Source: Phytophthora hibernalis (taxonomy: Eukaryota; Oomycota; Peronosporomycetes; Peronosporales; Peronosporaceae). From it: 64,000 nucleotides of DNA. Position numbers and translations under genes: made by a program. Location: contig JAAKBF010000009.1 in NCBI GenBank assembly GCA_012656075.1, positions 682,001 to 746,000 on the forward strand, given 5' to 3'. The notes below the pieces were generated by a model. That model searched no databases. It was not told where the DNA came from and worked only from the letters and a program-made list of their open reading frames with translations. Shown piece by piece: positions 41,151 through 51,900 of this stretch (its first letter is position 1; each line of letters opens with the position of its first letter).

Positions 41151-42138
41151 CTTCGGATGGTGCGGAGAGAGCTGGAGAGCTTGACGAAGAAATGAGAGGA
41201 CATCAGACAGAGAGTTAAGACCTCCGCGGTCGAGGCAAGGTCGGTCAAGACCGCCAGGTTGGGCGCTTGGTCGGAGTTGGACCAACCAGCGGCAACAGCA
41301 GGAACGGGTGCAGGGATCGAAGAATTCTCGACCATGACTTTGTCCTCCTCCTCTTGGGTCACAGATCCTTGGGGAAGCCCAACCGAGGCTTGCGTGACCC
41401 ACAGAGCAATGGCAAAGGCTTTCTCGGTCTTGTCGGTGGAGATGCCTTAAAACTGACGCCACATCTTGGCCGAGCGAACCAATCCCGTGGCAGGGTAGAA
41501 ATCCTGGTGCCGGATGGAGTCTGGTCAAGGCCGAAGCGGCAAACGGTCTCTGGCATCCGCCGGCGTACTTGCTGCCACGGGTGGGCTGGTGGTCCCGTTC
41601 CTGCTCATGATGCCCGCGATTTGGGTGCCTCAAAGGCAAGCCGTATTAAACTTCGTTGGTGCCATTGAGAACTTGATGCTTGCTTGCTACCATCATGGAC
41701 TTGCGAGCTTGGAAAGCCTTGCGTGTCACTTCTTCTTCACCAGCATCTTCCTCTTCGGCGGGTTGATTCAACTTGCACGACAATTTCCTCCGCGGGGCGA
41801 TGTACCGGACAGGAATCGCAATTGTTTTATTGACCAGTCGTCTCCAGTACATCACGTGCCGACACGGTAGGAGCCTGGTCCGCATGAACACGCATGAGCA
41901 ACGATATGTCTGTGTCATCAAATAGATAACAAACAAACCGTTGAAAGGAGTTATACGCGATGGCAATGTAGAAGAGTAAAGTAATACGTACCGATGTATC
42001 GACATGGTAGATGTTCTCCTCGCCACAGCGCGACATGGCGAACATGTTCGACGTAACTTCATCAATCACGTAGTGGGTAGAACGGTCCCTCGCCACCACA
42101 TACTGCTTCTCGATCTGGCGGTACGCGTGCGTGCTCAC
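41150..42138 (-). pseudogene. Mutator-like transposase C-terminus with SWIM finger
   Basis: On the - strand IEKQYVVARDRSTHYVIDEV then SRCGEENIYHVDTS; an intron (41991-41910) splices to YRCSCVFMRTRLLPCRHVMY, a SWIM finger (CxC, CxH) like the one in the MULE at 19.3 kb, followed by TAIPVRYIAP-like IAIPVRYIAPRRKLSCKLNQ and an acidic region. Downstream, WRQF.GISTDKTEKAFAIAL and a C-terminal tail follow in other frames. Only the end of the gene is present and it is broken, so it cannot act. It differs from the 17-20 kb MULE outside the SWIM core, so it comes from a different family member. Confidence 0.7.
41910..41991 (-). other. Intron in the Mutator-like fragment
   Basis: Donor GTACGTATT after ACATCG and acceptor TGACACAG before ACATATCG, 82 bp, on the - strand. 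Removing it joins HVDTS to the SWIM cysteine block in frame, a position close to the SWIM finger. Confidence 0.65.
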
Positions 42139-42580
42139 CTCACGCCCACCGCCTCTCTCTCCCCGGCTTCGTCGCCACCGACTCCTCCAGCCGGGTCGCC
42201 CCCGAGTTCACCTTCGCATACGCCTGCCCCTGAGTTTTTGGCGCTTCAAGCTCCGGCTGAAGTCATTGACTTGTTGGGTGATGAAGATGACACCGAGGCT
42301 CAGGCAGCTGCGGTTCCTGCGTATGGGTCATTTTCCTCGGCGGTGGTTTCGCCACCTCGTCGCGACGGCCGGCCCACTCGCAGTGCATCGGTGTTGGCCA
42401 CCTTGCCCCCAGAGGGAGCTGGAAACCCTGGAAGCTTCGGGCGATTTTATCATTGGCTCCACTCAATCGCCCGAGACTTCCCAGTCTCTGCCATCGCCCG
42501 CGATTCCTGCTACCCCTAAGAGCTCGGCTGCCTCTGTACCGGAGGCGCCTCTCCCGTCACATGTAAATATGCAAATTTAA
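42131..42580 (+). pseudogene. Pro/Ser-rich unrecognised frame with VIDLLGDEDD
   Basis: The + strand reads TASLSPASSPPTPPAGSPPS, then LQAPAEVIDLLGDEDDTEAQ, and after a shift near 42,415 EASGDFIIGSTQSPETSQSL and a Pro/Ala-rich end with a stop at 42578. The biased composition suggests a disordered region of a real protein. VIDLLGDEDD has the form of a SUMO-interacting motif (hydrophobic core followed by acids), which is an observation of pattern only. No domain recognised and no start codon visible; it may be a gag or host-gene scrap. Confidence 0.35.
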
Positions 42581-42775
42581 TGCAGTAGCAATTTTCGTCT
42601 GTCTCTGCGGGCTGCATTGGCCCCGCAGACAGTTCAATCGTCACGTCGACATTGCGACCAAGACTCTGAGGAGTCTTGGTCGCTCGTAATTGTCGAGGAC
42701 ATCCCAATTCGATACAGTAGTAATCTTCGTCTGTCACTACGGGCTTTATCGACCCCGTAGGCAGTTCACTCCTCT
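42578..42775. repeat. Two diverged direct repeats after the chromodomain
   Basis: Copies at about 42578-42645 and 42707-42775 (period about 129 bp) share TTCGTCTGTC, CGGGCT and CCCCG(C/T)AG(A/G)CAGTTCA. On the - strand they encode the parallel peptides ELPTGSIKPVVTDEDYYCIE and ELSAGPMQPAETDENCYCIK. Each copy also contains a short inverted repeat around TCTGCGGG/CCCGCAGA. Confidence 0.75.
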
Positions 42776-42788
42776 GTCGTCCTCCAAA

Positions 42789-43700
42789 CTACGCCTCGTC
42801 AGCGACTTGGACCATTTTCAACCGTCGTTTGCTCCGCCGAGCTCGCAGATAATCGTAGAGCAGCCCTCCGCAAGAAAAATTAGCTGCTGGTTCCCAGGTG
42901 GGCTCATCATATCCGACCCATTTCACTTTGAACTCGCGGACGGCTCGCCTCGTGCTCGTTGCCAGCGGAAAACGGTCGTCCAGGATGGTTTCAACCTCGT
43001 ACTCGCCTGCCCGCCGGTCTGGTTCCCAGCTATCTTCAGGTAACAATTCTTCGTCAAAATCTAACCTCGTACCCTCGGTCACTTCGGATGATAGCCGAAC
43101 TCTCGGTCGATTTGCGAACTCGTTCACGGCTTTGAGTCGGAGCACGTGCACTACTGGGTAAAACCTGTACCCGCTCCAATCCGGTAGTTCCAACTCGTAC
43201 GCAAATTCTTCAACCCGGTCCTTGACTCTGAATGGTCCGCCACTGATGAGCTAGCTTTTTGTCAGACCTGGTTTGACTCGTTCCATGTACAACCACACTC
43301 TACTTCCAGGCCGGAACAGAGACCTCGGTGCTCCTCCTTGAACATCTGATGTTGCCCCTGCCCTTGTCGGCGGCCCTCCGAGGGTTCGTGGTTCGGTGTT
43401 TCTGTCTCGGGCTATCCCGAGTGTTCGATGTCACTCGTGGGACGGGCCACCGAGGACAGCTCCGAGGGCGATCACTGCTCTTCGTCACTCGGTAGTACCG
43501 CCCTCTCGCGTCGATTTAGCGACTCGTTGTGCTCCCCTGCTCTCCGAGCCTTCTCGACACTATGGTATTCCATCGCCATTTTCCGAGCAATTTCTTGCTG
43601 TCGGTTCACTTCTCGGCGCCACGCCAGTGCGTCGGTCTGCCCTCCGAGTCCTCGTTTGAGTGACGAGGCCATCTCCCGCAGCGTGAACTGGGCGTCCTAA
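42789..43700 (-). pseudogene. Gypsy C-terminal domain and chromodomain
   Basis: From 43700 on the - strand: REMASSLKRGLGGQTDALAW and KMAMEYHSVEKARRAGEHNE (helical linker after the integrase core), KVWLYMERVKPGLTKKLAHQ, then in frame 43193-42789 MELPDWSGYRFYPVVHVLRL and the chromodomain GEYEVETILDDRFPLATSTR, REFKVKWVGYDEPTWEPAAN, LLYDYL. It ends with a stop at 42789. The cage aromatics Tyr, Trp and Trp are in place. Frameshifts near 43,480 and 43,250 separate the parts. Confidence 0.85.
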
Positions 43701-44493
43701 CCGTGAACCAGGTAAAACGGAGTGTCATTTCGAGTTCCATCCTGCGAGTTGGTGATCGCGAAAATCAAGCGTTTAGCGATCTCGTCCCACTCTTGCTGTA
43801 GCGGATCTTCTGCGTTCACTGGGACCGATTGCATGACGCTTTTCACTGACCGTTCTTGTTGCCCGTTTGCCTGGGGCAGATACCTTAGTGTCGCTCTTGA
43901 CCTGGACTGCATCATTTCCGCGAAGGCCTGGGAAACCTCGCTCATGAAACGCGGGTCTCGATCGTGTCGGATCAGCGTAGGCGCTCCGAACCTTCGGTAA
44001 ACACATTCCTCGAAAGCTTGCGCTACCTTCGGTGCAGTAATATCTGACATAGCCTTACCTATGACGAATCCGGTGAACGAGCACTGGAACAGCAGCAACG
44101 CGGTGTTTTCCCGCCGAGACTTCGGTAGCGGTATAACGAAATCCATTGACACTAACTGGAACGGTCTTTCCGCCAAGACGTTTCCTGGGAAGTAACCTCG
44201 GAGCTGGGGTCGGCTTTATCCGAGCTGCTGTCCGGGCAGGACCTCACGTGTCGTTCGACGTCAGCATATAGTCCGATCCAATAATAGTCCAGTTTGGCTC
44301 GGTGGTACGTCCGACCGATACCCTGATTGCCTCCTTCCAACGAGTCGTGACAGCTCTGCAATACCTCCTGAACCATCGTTGAGGGTACTACTAGACGCAT
44401 ACTCGTCCCCTCTCGGTTGTCGTCTCCTCTCCGACGGTTCGTTCCGACGATGTATAGCACACTATCCTCGCTTAGAACGAACTTGTCCGCCAT
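43697..44493 (-). pseudogene. Gypsy integrase (zinc region and catalytic core)
   Basis: Frame 44493-44152 has MADKFVLSEDSVLYIVGTNR, LVVPSTMVQEVLQSCHDSLE and GGNQGIGRTYHRAKLDYYWI (histidines of the HHCC module) with HVRSCPDSSSDK supplying the Cys region. Frame 44176-43697 has LVSMDFVIPLPKSRRENTAL (Asp), IRHDRDPRFMSEVSQAFAEM (Asp) and QANGQQERSVKSVMQSVPVN (Glu), so the D,D,E triad is intact, ending TPFYLVHG. A frameshift at about 44,165 is the only break inside the domain. Confidence 0.9.
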
Positions 44494-44541
44494 CTTTCAC
44501 GCATCTCTAGCCACACTGTAACTTAGGTCGGCTTCCTCGCC

Positions 44542-45371
44542 TCAGAGGACGGCCTTCAAGTTCGACCACCTCAGCTTTTCGTCTTGTGCAACGGAGATCC
44601 TTCGCCGGCGCTCTTCTTGTATAACCACTGGGTCGATGTCTTTAGCGTTCGGCGCGTGAACGTTCGCGTCAGGGATCGGCTCCTCGACTTCTGGGTCGTT
44701 CTGGCCCTCTATGGCCGTACCACTCGCTTCGTCTCGTCGTGTGACATCGTCTGGGTCTAGGACCGAAGTCTCATCTGCAAACCGGACTCCTTTCGTTCTC
44801 GACCTCGCTTGTCGTCTGGTCGTTATCGTTACGTAATCCGGTACGTTTCTCACAAAGTCGAAAAAGATTTGTTGCGAGGGGTTCCGCGGGTCACTTGAGC
44901 TCGAGCGCAGCTTACTGCTGGTTTCTCTGCGCTCCTAGCGTTTACTGAGGCGTCTGCCGAGGTGTCTTCAGAGGGTTCATAGATGACGTCTCCGATGTGG
45001 TTGAGTTCGGCTAATTCCGATTTTCTGGGCTCTGTCGATACCACACTGGATTCCTTACTCCTGAGAGCCTCGCCCGCCAGCGAATCTGCTGCGGCATTGA
45101 ATTCTCGAACCACATGCTAGTATTTCACTGAAAGAAGATTTGCTGTGAGCGTTCGGTGGTATTTAAGCTGAGCCATCAGAGATTCCTTCCGGCAGGCCAT
45201 CACCCCTAGGGACTGCTGGATTGCGAGTCTCGAGTCCCCCACGATAACTAAATCCTCGGCGCCGTTGTTCACCCCGGCGTACTCAGCGAGGTTGACCGTG
45301 GGGGTCTCGAGATAAGCCCTCGAAGCCGTCACTACGTTCCATTGAGGTAATTTCCACAGATCCATGAGCAA
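44542..45371 (-). pseudogene. Gypsy RNase H second half and connector
   Basis: On the - strand WKLPQWNVVTASRAYLETPT, VNLAEYAGVNNGAEDLVIVG and DSRLAIQQSLGVMACRKESL complete the RNase H domain that begins near 45,430; EFNAAADSLAGEALRSKESS ends it. The connector (VRFADETSVLDPDDVTRRDE; PVVIQEERRRRISVAQDEKL) leads to the integrase. Stops occur at 45117 and 44850. Confidence 0.8.
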
Positions 45372-45422
45372 CTGCCGTAGCCTCCGTTCTTCTCGGTCTT
45401 GGCTGATCCATCGAATGACACG

Positions 45423-47244
45423 TCATGATACGTCGGTAGACATGCATACAGCAAGTGAGGGTCCATCCGGGCTGTCGGTGACCCTTTCGTAGGCGGCGAA
45501 AGGGTCACCGACAGCCCGGATGGACCTCACACGGTCGAGCGAGTCTTCCAGTTCGACGAAGCTAGTCATGCCTGCCTGTAGTAGCTGGGCGAACGTGCAA
45601 TCGCGTTCCCTCACTCGGTTGACTCTCAGGTGCTACGGGGACAACATCACCGCGAAGTGTGTAGCCCTACCGAACAATGTATTCGACTTGTGCACCAGCT
45701 GCAATGTCAAGAACCGGGTATACACGTGGATGGTACTACCGACGAGTTGTGTGTAGCACACATTCAGCAGTAACGGGAGCGCAAAGATTTCCTTGATAGT
45801 TCATCTCGGCGTCCTTCAGGACATGTCCACAAAAGCGAGCCGGATACAACTTGTCGCGGTGGTATTGCATCAGAGTGGAGCTCAGTACTGCTTCGTTCGC
45901 AAACAACGTGACATGCACATCCTTCCCTCGGTCGAAGTGCCGAAGGATCTGTGCTTCACCAACCTTCTGTTGTAGTACCACGAAGCTTCGCTGGGCTGCC
46001 GAGAGCTTGCCACTTGGCTTGAAATTTTCGTCCTTCAGTTGGTTCAAAGCAGCCCCCTACACAGAGAAGTCTTGGATGAACCGACCATAGTAGTTCAGTG
46101 CACCGAGGAACGAAAGCATTCTTTTATTCGAGGACGGGAACGGCAGCTCGGTCACTGCCTTCTGCTTCTTAGGGTCGGCTCGAATGTCTCCTGCCGAGAC
46201 TTCATGCGACAGGAAGTCCACCCGCACTTGAACGTTCGTGAAACTCACGCTAATTCGACATTCGGCGAATCGCTGGAGCAAGCGATCCAGCGTCGCCAGA
46301 CATGTGTCGTAGGTCTCGGACCCGAAGCAAATATCATCAACAAACGATCGAGTACCGGCACCAACAACGATTCGTCCGGTTTCCCGGTGAAGAACATGTC
46401 CGCGTTAGGGCTGTTTACTAGATGGTTCACAGTGTCCAATGTTACAGAGGACTCTCGATCAGCGTCGAACTTAGTCGGAAAATCCACCGACGGTTCGGGC
46501 AGTCGTGAGCAGGCGTCGGTCCCCTCATGTCCTCGCCGCCTCGGCCTTGGCCTCGGCTGCCCGCGTCAGCTCCGAGAAGGGCAACCAACCATCCTTGGGC
46601 TGTACGAATCCCCACAAATCATTGTCGATCATTAGTTGATAAAAACATCGGAGCGTTCTTCAACCCGAATGACATCCGCAACCATTCGAAGTGTCCTAGC
46701 GCATAGACGAACGGCCAGACTTTGCGAGCTCGCATCGTCATCATTATAGCTCAGAACTCACTGGCTGCGTCGAGCGAGCAGAACCAGAGGTAGGCCTCCA
46801 AATCTGCCAACAGGTCGTCGACGAGCATTCACCATCTTGTAGTCAATGCATAGAAATATATCCACGCCGTTCTTCTTGAGAACAATCACGATGGGTGATG
46901 CCCAAGGGCTGCCCGAGAATGATATCAAACGAGCCTTCAGCAACACAGCTCGTACAGCAGCGCATTGCCACTCGAATCATGATCATCTCGTGGCGCTTGA
47001 GCACGTCAACAAGGTCTTGTTGTTGACAGGCTGTGGCGGTCGGGTTCAGCACATTTGGTTCTGAGTAATCTAACACCGTCTCCGAGATCTCGGTCAAATC
47101 TGGCAGAAACGCCAGCTCGTGCGCGTAATCGGTCAGCTCGATCTCGTTTGCTAGATGCTCGACTGAGTCGTCATCGCTTCTTCCGTCATCGAAACCGTCT
47201 GCATCGGTTACTTGGCACATCGCAGCAACGAAGGCCGCTTCCAA
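45423..47244 (-). pseudogene. Gypsy reverse transcriptase and RNase H start
   Basis: - strand order: SVEHLANEIELTDYAHELAF (47,155), HEMIMIRVAMRCC, RT fingers ARLISFSGSPWASPIVIVLK and CIDYKMVNARRRP (46,860, the catalytic YxVN region), palm active site read as LLMIFASGPRPTTHVWRRWI in the listed frame but SFVDDICFGSETYDTCLATL in the parallel one (46,330), thumb VDFLSHEVSAGDIRADPKKQ, RFIQDFSV, then RH: FVVLQQKVGEAQILRHFDRG, NEAVLSSTLMQYHRDKLYPA, RDCTFAQLLQAGMTSFVELE. Shifts near 46,840, 46,300 and 45,730 break it. The acidic active-site pair is preserved. Confidence 0.8.
45460..45526. repeat. 30-bp perfect hairpin in the RNase H region
   Basis: Arms 45460-45489 and 45497-45526 are perfectly complementary with a 7-base loop TAGGCGG; with one bulged G the pairing extends four more bases outward. 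The homologous first copy has the right-arm sequence once (6,215-6,235) and no left arm, so the hairpin arose by local inverted duplication in this copy. Confidence 0.9.
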
Positions 47245-47260
47245 TTAGGTCTCCGGTGTG

Positions 47261-48546
47261 TCACCGAGGGTTGAGTTCGGTTCTCCGCCCTCCAGTTGGC
47301 GAGCTGGGAGCTCTACAGCGCTCGGATAACACCGCATTGGAATTTTCAGCGGACGAGCCTTTACTGGTAGACCCATCCGAGGACTGTAGCGCCATTGCCA
47401 CGGACGGTCGATCCTGATTGGTTAAATCCACGCTGGTGTCATCGGGTCCCACCGTGTTGCTCGATCGACGAGCGTGCGAGTCGTCGGCAGGTCGTGACAG
47501 TATGCCGCGAGGAGTTGGGTACGTCCGTCGTTCCACCGCGAGCGGCTGACTCGCCAACCAACGTTCATACAGCTGACATTCGCGCCTGAACAACGTCTCG
47601 TCCCGACACTCGAATTACACCAGCACCTGTCATTCTTCATACTTAGCTGAGCTGAGTCGAGTGAACCCCTCTCCTCGCGGAAGGTCACCGGTCTGCACCC
47701 ACAGTAAGACCGGATCATGCTTCGCACAATACACAAAATCTTCGGCGACACGTTTGTCAACCGGATTACTGTCGGCTGTCCCCGTCGAAACCTCAGTTAT
47801 AGTGGGAATCAGATCCCCCACGCGACGAATCCACACCTCGTGCGTGCTCGGGGGTCGGAGTACCTTGAATTCTCCCCACTCTCGCCCTGCAATCGGCAAA
47901 TCCTCGGTCGAACCTCCAATCACCTGCATCCGATACGGCTCTTATTCGGTAGCGTTCTGTGACTTCACCAAAGGCACCATAACTTCGTCCGGCAGCCGTG
48001 CTGTGTCGTGGAACAGATCCAACCGAACACCCACCGGAATAATAAAGTCTGTACCAGGACTATGGCCACTCCTGATCTGTGATACATAATCCACACCTCA
48101 GACTCGTACACTCTCTCCCATCCTAGAGTTATCTTCACGAGTGCTCGTCGACGAGTCGCCATCACGCCCGGGTTAATTCCCCGTACCTCCAAGCTGCGTT
48201 CGTCGTCTCTGACCTCACGCAATCGCAACCGTTTCGCATACGACGCAGAGACGACACTAACGTTCGCCCTGGTATCCAGCAAAATTCTCGTCCACTAATC
48301 ATTCACAGCTCCGTTCACCAGGGCTCGCAGCCTCTTCCTCTTGTCGTATCGTTGTGACGACCACCACCCCATTCTCTCACCTGGCAACAGTTTTATTGTC
48401 TGGCCGAGGTCTCGTTGTGGATGTTTGTCCGCAGCCATACTCGTGATTGAAGCCTCGGTCAACACCGCATCGTCTTCATCCACGCAAGTTTCATTCACTT
48501 CACTTCTACCGAGGCTCGCACCTCTCTCCTTTTCATTTTCCGTCAT
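47261..48546 (-). pseudogene. Gypsy protease and pre-RT linker
   Basis: Frame 48546-48295 (MTENEKERGASLGRSEVNET) leads into 48282-47965: MLDTRANVSVVSASYAKRLR, RGINPGVMATRRRALVKITL, a retropepsin-like domain whose motif reads DTR where DTG is usual. Then 47929-47630 (GREWGEFKVLRPPSTHEVWI, RVGDLIPTITEVSTG, RGEGFTRLSSAKYEE) and 47593-47261 (CQLYERWLASQPLAVERRTY). The blocks match 1014-1605 and 4501-4776 of the first Gypsy copy. Gag lies beyond the piggyBac element, at 53.4 kb. Confidence 0.8.
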
Positions 48547-48952
48547 TTTTGTTTAATGCATGTGTGAGTCGTCAGGCCGTTTGCACGAACCCGCGAACAC
48601 GAACAAATAATCCGCATCCAGCGCAGGTCCGGCTAACTGTGGCAGCCCGATGGGAACCAACCCAGTTTCAGTTTTGCGGGCTGCCTAGTTTAACCCCTTA
48701 CTTCCCATATGTTGCACCGATGAACATAAGAGGAGTATAGCTTGCTTCACTTATTTTGCAGCTTTTATGTTATGTTGGAGGTCCAACATAAGCCATTATT
48801 ATACTTGGTATTTGTATGCATATACTGTCAATTTCACTCCATAGTGGAATCAAGTCTACATTTTGAGTGGAAAACAGCCAAATACACAGGCTTAGCTTTC
48901 GGTAAAGATGCAGGTCTGTCGACAGTGATAAATAGCGTACTTGTTACCCACC

Positions 48953-51900
48953 ATGAACGGGTGGCCTCCACAAAGTCTTCATTCTTCAAAAACTCGAGAA
49001 GAGAGCAAGATGGTCGCGGGAGCAGGAAAGGAGCCGCAGCACAAGCTAACGCAGCAGGAGCTGCGGTTGTGCAGAGAGGACCTTCTGAGCGACAGACACG
49101 CACGTCGCATTCGTCGCACGAACGCAGACGAGCAGAGGCCAAAGAAAGCAGCGAGAAAGGAGGGCGCCAAACGTGCCACGGCGGCGATGGAGATCCGAGG
49201 ATCTTTGGAGGCGGCAGGAGCGGAGGCGAAGGACACGGGTGTTGCAGAGGCGGATGCGGTGGCGAAGTGGATGGGGATTGCAGAGGCGAAGGGGACGGAC
49301 GTGGCAGTGGCGGATGCGGTGGCGAAAGAGACGGGGTTGCAGAGGTGGAGGCGAAGGAGGTGGACGTTGCAGTGGCGGAGGCGGAGCCAAAGGAGACGGG
49401 GTTGCAGAGGCGGAGCCAAATGAGACGGGTGTTGCAGAAGCGGAGGCGGTAGAGCCGGCCAATAGTCTATTTCGGCGGACCATGAGTCAGCGATGCTGGG
49501 GGATGTGTATGGTAACTGCTGTCGCAGTTGCTGGAAATGCTGCGACCGAGCGGACAACCCTTGTTGGACACCTTCGCAAAAGGCGGGGATCATTTTGGAG
49601 GACAAGAGTGCAGACGGCGAGTGTAGTTCGGAGGAAGCTGTGACGACATCGGAGGTGCTGTGTCAACCGCCGCCGTGTGTCATTGATGACGACGCCAATT
49701 TGATGGATCTTGGGGCTGATAAGTGCACGTACCTGAATTCCGATGAATATTTGTCCGTGGAGGAGGGCCGAGAAGAAAGCTATGATGAAGATGAAAATGC
49801 TGACTGGGACATCGGCGAGCTGACGGATGAAGAAACAGAAGACGAAAGAGAGAACTTGCCCGAGTCAGTCTGCAATTCGGTCGCGCAGAGCGAGAAGGAA
49901 ATCTCGATGATGCGGTCACTCGGCTGGGAATACGGTACGTTATGTTGTTCATATACAACACAAGAGGATACTTATGAATGGTTCCCTCCAACATAAGAGT
50001 CATCATAAACTGACTCTTGTGTATTGTTGCATTCAGATCCAGAAAAAAATGGCCCAGACCCTACTTACGCAGACTTGTACGATGGAGAGCACGGACCGAC
50101 CGATATTGTGATGACAGTGGGTGACGATCCTCTTGCTCTGCTTTTCTACTTCGTGCCGCCAAGACTCTGGGCTCAAATTGCCGTCGAAAGCAATCGGTAT
50201 CATACGCAGTCGATTCCGCTGACAGCGAGGGCAATTCGCTCGCAGCAGCGTCGGGTCAGTCTGGAGGTGGAATATTTGGGCGATATTCAGTGTCGACTGG
50301 TGCGCGTTCCAGCCATCGAGCTGTGGGAGGTGCTGCGAATTATGGGTCTGCTAATTGCGCGCATGCTGATGCCTATCCGCAAAGGAATTGCTGCGCATTG
50401 GTCTACAAAGCAAGTGGGGCGCTACCTACGAACCGATTCAACCTCTTCATGACCAAGCACCGATTTTGCCATATTATGGGCTATCTACACTTCTCGAACA
50501 ACAGATCAACAAGTGCATGCGTCGATCGCGTGTGGAAGATTCGGTCAGTCGTGGATGTGTTGCAGCGGGCCTTCGCTCGAGGATATCGTGCGCCTGCTGC
50601 GATTATCTTCGACGAAGCTACCCTTCCATCCCGTTCTCGCTACAACCCGACACGCCAGTTCAACAAGGATAAGCTGCGCAAGTGGGGGACGAAGGTATTC
50701 GTCGCGGCATGCGCTGAAACGGCGTATTGCATGAGGTATGTGTTGCTGAGATGTGGCAGGCTTCGGCCCTGGCCACATTTCCTTTAGTCAAAGTGCTTAT
50801 GTTGCCTTTGGTCGAACATAAGCCTCCATTCCCTACGCGATATCCTCCAACTTCAGCTAACATAATTATGTTGTTGCGATTACAGGATTGAAATCTATTG
50901 CGGAGACAAGACATACTTACAAAACCGCGTGCCAAAGGATAACAATACCGGTGAAGCTGCCGTCCTGAAGAACATGAATGCTCTATGCCCTCCATCGACG
51001 ACATCATCTTGGCGTTTAGTCAGTACGGATCGGTTTTATACCTCGGTCAAGTTGGCGCTGGAGCTGTTGCATCGACGCATCTATCTGACCGGCACTATTC
51101 AGACTGACCACTCGGTATACGCAAAATGTGTCTTCACAAAGAAGGAAACGAAGCAAGTGAATAACCAAAAGTTTTGGTACCTCCCCAGGGAACGATTAAG
51201 CTCGCTCAGAACAAGCGTTTCCCGCAAATAACTGCCGCAATGTGGATGGATCGCACCCCGTCCAAAGGATATCAAGCGGTGGCAGTCGTAGAACGGTCAC
51301 AGTCAGTAAGTGCAACGGCGCCGTTGCGAATATGCTGTGTTGCTAACCTATGATGCTTTTGTTTTACAGTGCGGTGGGTCCGGGGAGAAATGCAGTCAGT
51401 ATCAGCTCCGGAGTTGATGCGCGACTACCACCGCTGGATGGGAGGTGTCGACGTCCTCGACCAACTCCAGATGCAGTGCTATAGCATCCAGTTGAGCTAC
51501 AAGACGAAAACGTATTACAAGACACTCTTCCTAGGCTTACTCGACATGGTGCTGGTAAACGCGTTTATCGTGTTTCGATACCACAAGAAGCTGAACGACG
51601 AGCGTACACAGGGGAATAAGAGGCCGCCGAAGCATTATACATTCTTCGAAACACTGATGGTGCAACTACTAGCGGTCGACTCTGCCGAGACCTATAAAAC
51701 TATTGAGGTACGTTATGTTGGTCGAGGCAACAAAATCGTTCATGGGGCTAATGTTATGTGCGTTTTGTTGACTTTACTCTGCAAACAGATAGCAATTACA
51801 GCTCGCGATAAGACCGCAGCTTCTCCTGCACGTGAAGCTTCTCCGCGAGTACCCGAAGCTGAGCGTACATGCGACATGGGTGGGCATCGCCTCGAACCCT

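Noticed and set aside
48979..49605. 208-codon - strand frame opposite the piggyBac N-terminus
   Set aside because: Produced by the purine-rich tandem repeat at 49.2-49.45 kb; His/Arg/Leu repeats without domains.
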